A stretch of 8,155 bases of DNA. Source: CAZMRQ01 sp964568795 (GTDB lineage Bacteria; Pseudomonadota; Gammaproteobacteria; Comchoanobacterales; Comchoanobacteraceae). Below are positions 6,743 to 8,155 of this stretch, piece after piece; the stretch's first letter is position 1, and each line of letters starts with the position of its first letter. The notes below the pieces were generated by a model. It was not told the origin of the DNA, searched no databases, and saw only the letters and a list, made by a program, of their open reading frames with translations. The position numbers and the translations under genes are program-made. The stretch is from contig CAZMRQ010000054.1 in NCBI GenBank assembly GCA_964568795.1, forward strand, positions 1-8,155, given 5' to 3'.

Positions 6743-7486
6743 GTGAACAAGAAACTATCAGTACTAATTGTGGATGACGATGTAGACCTGGGTGATACCT
6801 TACTGGATATTCTGGAGGCCAAGGGGTACGACGTCGCTTTCTCCTCAAGTGGCGAGAACGCGTTAAGCAAAATTGAGGATAAGAGATATGACGTTATATT
6901 TATGGATATCAGGATGCCCGGTATGAATGGAGTGGAGACACTCAGACGTATAAAGAAACATTCACCCCTGACCTCTGTCGTCATGATTACCGCCTTTGCG
7001 GAGGATGAGCTTGTCGATCAGGCAAGAGAAGAGGGATCACTGCAGATTTTATCGAAACCTCTTGATATAAATAAAATTATTGGCTTTCTACAAAAGCAGG
7101 AACTATTAAAGACAATTTTCATAGTAGATGATGACCACGAGTTCTGTAGTTCACTTGAAGATGCTATCATACTTCATGGTTATGATGTGACAGTTGTTCA
7201 TGGTGCGCAAGAGGCAATCGATACATTCAAAAACAACAAATATGGAATTGTTCTGCTGGATATGAAACTCAATGGAAGAAACGGACTGGAGGTAGCTGAA
7301 TCTATCAAAAAGAAAGGCTTTAAATGCTTCGTAGTTATAATGAGCGCCTATACGAAGGAGTTTCAGGATTTGCTTGATAAAACAGATATTAAAAATAGTT
7401 TCATAGAAAAACCCTTCGATATAGACAACCTCCTCAAACTCCTGACTGAAGTGTCGCGAAAGAGGTTAACAGAAGTACTGACATGA
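6743..7486 (+). CDS. Tandem receiver-domain protein (REC-REC), upstream copy of a duplicated pair
   Basis: This 247-residue protein has two receivers and no output domain. REC1 (about 4-120) has Asp11-13, acceptor Asp55 in VIFMDIRMPGMNG, Thr83 and Lys105. REC2 (about 123-240) has Asp129-131, acceptor Asp173 in LLDMKLNGRNG, Ser201 and Lys223. Every core phosphotransfer residue is present in both, although REC2 lacks the usual Met-Pro after the acceptor. It follows the HAMP kinase by 113 bp and precedes a close copy, and all are on the same strand. The likely role is to receive phosphate from the upstream kinase and signal through protein contacts or pass phosphate onward. The target is not evident. 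The first receiver is the more canonical of the two. Confidence 0.92.
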   Translation: MNKKLSVLIVDDDVDLGDTLLDILEAKGYDVAFSSSGENALSKIEDKRYDVIFMDIRMPGMNGVETLRRIKKHSPLTSVVMITAFAEDELVDQAREEGSLQILSKPLDINKIIGFLQKQELLKTIFIVDDDHEFCSSLEDAIILHGYDVTVVHGAQEAIDTFKNNKYGIVLLDMKLNGRNGLEVAESIKKKGFKCFVVIMSAYTKEFQDLLDKTDIKNSFIEKPFDIDNLLKLLTEVSRKRLTEVLT

Positions 7487-7533
7487 TATGATTATTGATC
7501 GTGGGCTGGTTTGGTATTTATTAATTATTAGCT

Positions 7534-7538
7534 GGAGG
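7534..7538 (+). promoter_or_regulatory. Shine-Dalgarno for the downstream REC-REC copy
   Basis: GGAGG lies 7 nt before the ATG at 7546. The ATG at 7541 is in another frame and soon stops. The chosen start gives MGKKLSVLIVDDD, matching the paralogue's N-terminus. Confidence 0.75.
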
Positions 7539-7545
7539 AAATGAA

Positions 7546-8155
7546 ATGGGCAAAAAACTATCAGTATTAATTGTGGATGATGATGTGGACCTGGGAGATA
7601 CCTTACTGGATATCTTAGATGCCAAAGGATACGATACCACATTTGTATCAAGCGGCAAGGAAGCGTTAAGTAAAGTTGAGGAAAAACAGTATGATGTCGT
7701 CTTGTTGGATATCAGGATGCCGGGGATGAATGGAGTTGAAACGCTCAAACAAGTCAATGTGAAATCTCCACTGACTACAGTTGTAATGATAACGGCCTTT
7801 GCGCATGACGATCTTATTAATGAAGCAAATGAAGAGGGTGTACTGAAGATACTTAATAAGCCCCTTGATATAGATAAAATCATCTCTTTCCTGAAAAAAC
7901 ATGAAATTTTAAAAACAATGTTTATGGTGGATGATGACACCGATTTCTGTAACTCCCTCAAAGATGCTATAGAACTACACGGTTACAATGTAACAGTCGT
8001 TTACACTGCGCAAGAGGCAATTGATACTTTCGAAAATCAAGAGTATGGAATTATTCTACTGGACATGAAACTTAATGGAAAGAACGGAATTGATGTAGCG
8101 GAATCTATCAGAGAGAAAGGCTACGATAGTGCCATAGTCATGATGTCTGCACACA
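7546..8155 (+). CDS. Tandem receiver-domain protein (REC-REC), downstream copy, truncated by the window end
   Basis: The first 203 codons are visible and the frame is open to the edge. REC1 has Asp11-13, acceptor Asp55 in VVLLDIRMPGMNG, Thr83 and Lys105. REC2 has Asp129-131, acceptor Asp173 in LLDMKLNGKNG and Ser201; its conserved Lys lies beyond the window. By hand alignment about 143 of 203 residues are identical to the gene at 6743, with no gaps, so this is a local gene duplication. Differences concentrate in surface helices and loops (for example residues 66-73, 91-104 and 189-199), while the active sites are unchanged. This suggests both copies are functional and may have diverged in partner choice. 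Whether a third domain follows cannot be seen. Confidence 0.9.
   Translation, partial: MGKKLSVLIVDDDVDLGDTLLDILDAKGYDTTFVSSGKEALSKVEEKQYDVVLLDIRMPGMNGVETLKQVNVKSPLTTVVMITAFAHDDLINEANEEGVLKILNKPLDIDKIISFLKKHEILKTMFMVDDDTDFCNSLKDAIELHGYNVTVVYTAQEAIDTFENQEYGIILLDMKLNGKNGIDVAESIREKGYDSAIVMMSAH

Noticed and set aside
111..7545. CRISPR array, tRNA, rRNA, insertion sequence or attachment site
   Set aside because: No spaced direct repeats, cloverleaf-like sequence, transposase motif or terminal inverted repeats with target duplications were seen. The only tandem array has 8-bp units without spacers.

Overview
This AT-rich window is almost entirely a one-strand cluster of two-component signalling genes. 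It begins in the last codons of a gene that looks like surE (5'/3'-nucleotidase) and ends inside a receiver-domain gene. It uses the standard genetic code, with TAA and TGA stops. The signalling proteins are bacterial, and the membrane-sensor kinases and multi-receiver proteins suit a free-living environmental bacterium. I see no rRNA, marker gene or diagnostic insertion that fixes the phylum. A Planctomycetota, Nitrospirota or deltaproteobacterial-type genome would fit, but that is only a guess.

Layout. 1-110: C-terminus of SurE. 111-360: AT-rich spacer with a five-unit 8-bp tandem repeat. 361-2040: histidine kinase with a roughly eight-helix membrane sensor (HK1). 2064-2798: stand-alone tandem receiver protein (REC-REC). 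2877-4772: soluble hybrid kinase REC-PAS-HisKA-HATPase-REC (HK2). 4773-5132: 360-bp spacer with a strong 18-pair imperfect hairpin. 5133-6629: second membrane kinase with a four-helix-bundle-like sensor and HAMP domain (HK3). 6743-7486 and 7546-end: two tandemly duplicated REC-REC proteins, about 70% identical by hand count, the second cut by the window edge.

How it may work. Two blocks repeat the same logic: a membrane kinase followed by one or two REC-REC proteins. The H-box regions of HK1 and HK3 are clearly paralogous, but their sensors are unrelated. A soluble double-hybrid kinase sits between the blocks. The window holds three kinase cores and eight receiver domains, and no DNA-binding, GGDEF/EAL, HPt or other output domain. 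The cluster is therefore best read as a phosphorelay or signal-integration hub whose output lies elsewhere. The three REC-REC genes have clear Shine-Dalgarno sequences and the three kinases have none that I can see, which would favour excess receivers over kinases. Partner specificity and output are inference.
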